Below are positions 5,943 through 6,512 of a stretch of DNA of 6,512 nt, piece after piece. Positions within the stretch are counted from its first letter, which is position 1. Every line of letters starts with the position of its first letter. The DNA is taken from contig JBIKNC010000240.1 in the NCBI GenBank assembly GCA_044358925.1, positions 1-6,512 of the forward strand, read 5' to 3'. Under the pieces are notes generated by a model. It searched no databases, was not told the DNA's origin, and saw only the letters and a list, made by a program, of their open reading frames with translations. Both the position numbers and the translations under genes were made by a program. This DNA comes from Rohdeia sp044358925 (GTDB lineage: Bacteria > Planctomycetota > UBA1135 > GCA-002686595).

Positions 5943-6512
5943 ATGCCTCCGACCTCGCCGCCCGAACGCCGCTTCGTGCGCTGGCTGCTCGTGTGGAGCG
6001 TCGCCCTCGTCGCCGCGCACGTCTTCTACAACCTGACGTGGACGATGCACAGCTCGCCGGCGGAGTTGAAGGCGCTGTTCGGGCTCAACTACGAATCGAG
6101 CCTGGCCTCGTGGACGAGCATCGTCACGATGGCGTTGCTCGGACTCGCCTGTTTCGGCGTCGGTGATCAGCGCGCGTTGGCCGGTTGGAAGTGGTGCGGC
6201 GCGTTCTTCCTCTACCTGTCGCTCGACGACGGTTCGAAGCTGCACGAACGTCTCGGGTGGTGGTCCGGCGTCGGCGACGGCAACGGGTACGCGTGGACCA
6301 AGGTCGTGCTGCCGGTGATCGGCGCGCTCGGTGCCTGCGTGCTCGTCTACCTGTGGCGCGCGACGCGCGGTGAAGCAGCGGCGCGGCGCCACCTGCACGC
6401 CGCGTTCGCGTTGTGGGGCCTCGCGCTCGCGCTCGAACTGCCCGAGATGTACCTGCGCGACAGCGGAAGGACGCTGCGCGACTTCTCGATCCACCTCTAT
6501 CCGCAGGTGCTC
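5943..6512 (+). CDS. Multi-pass membrane protein of unknown function, 3' end beyond the window
   Basis: The first 190 codons of a gene with no stop before the window ends. The translation begins MPPTSPPERRFVRWLL and has about five hydrophobic segments, near residues 14-32, 56-73, 84-94, 121-138 and 153-166, so it is an inner-membrane protein. After the third segment it reads LSLDDGSKLHERLG (93-105), with a second acidic spot, ALELPEMYLRD, at 163-173. The D-D...H-E pattern at a membrane boundary recalls unnamed bacterial membrane proteins with an 'SLDE...HE' stretch, but I cannot name a family. The ATG at 5943 is chosen because third-position GC rises sharply there (about one codon in ten ends in A/T after it, about one in four in the 63 codons before it). 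The frame remains open upstream to 5559, with GTG codons at 5607, 5628 and 5754, so a longer N-terminus is possible. No Shine-Dalgarno is evident. Confidence 0.75.
   Translation, partial: MPPTSPPERRFVRWLLVWSVALVAAHVFYNLTWTMHSSPAELKALFGLNYESSLASWTSIVTMALLGLACFGVGDQRALAGWKWCGAFFLYLSLDDGSKLHERLGWWSGVGDGNGYAWTKVVLPVIGALGACVLVYLWRATRGEAAARRHLHAAFALWGLALALELPEMYLRDSGRTLRDFSIHLYPQVL

Overview
The window is 6.5 kb of dense, GC-rich chromosomal DNA. Codons in the confident genes end mostly in G or C, several genes lack a clear Shine-Dalgarno sequence, and there is an SpII-type lipoprotein, so I infer a Gram-negative bacterium. The look of MiaB and of the pterin-synthase homolog suggests Planctomycetota or Myxococcota, but that is an impression, not a demonstrated assignment. 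I see no mobile element, phage gene, CRISPR array, rRNA or tRNA.

Left part (65-2194, minus strand): a 6-pyruvoyl-tetrahydropterin synthase/QueD-family gene is followed by miaB. Both families belong to, or feed, tRNA modification (queuosine precursor; ms2i6A), so they may form a small tRNA-modification operon. The pterin-synthase homolog keeps its metal-binding histidines but lacks the usual catalytic cysteine and has an altered Asp-His pair. It may therefore not be a true QueD.

Middle part (2275-4157, plus strand): an FkbM-family SAM-dependent methyltransferase is followed 2 bases later by an AraC-family regulator. The regulator's Shine-Dalgarno sequence lies inside the last codons of the methyltransferase gene, so the two are probably one transcription unit. 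It diverges from the pterin-synthase gene across an 80-base gap.

Right part (4108-5540, minus strand): a DUF3313-like lipoprotein and a DUF4386-like multi-pass membrane protein overlap by 4 bases (GTGA), typical of translational coupling. The membrane-protein gene runs 50 bases into the 3' end of the AraC gene from the opposite strand. At the right edge (5943 onward, plus strand) an unrecognised multi-pass membrane protein begins and leaves the window. It diverges from the lipoprotein gene across about 400 bases with no convincing gene.

I did not find a clear undescribed system. The best leads are the atypical pterin-synthase homolog, the coupled lipoprotein/membrane-protein pair and the convergent gene overlap.
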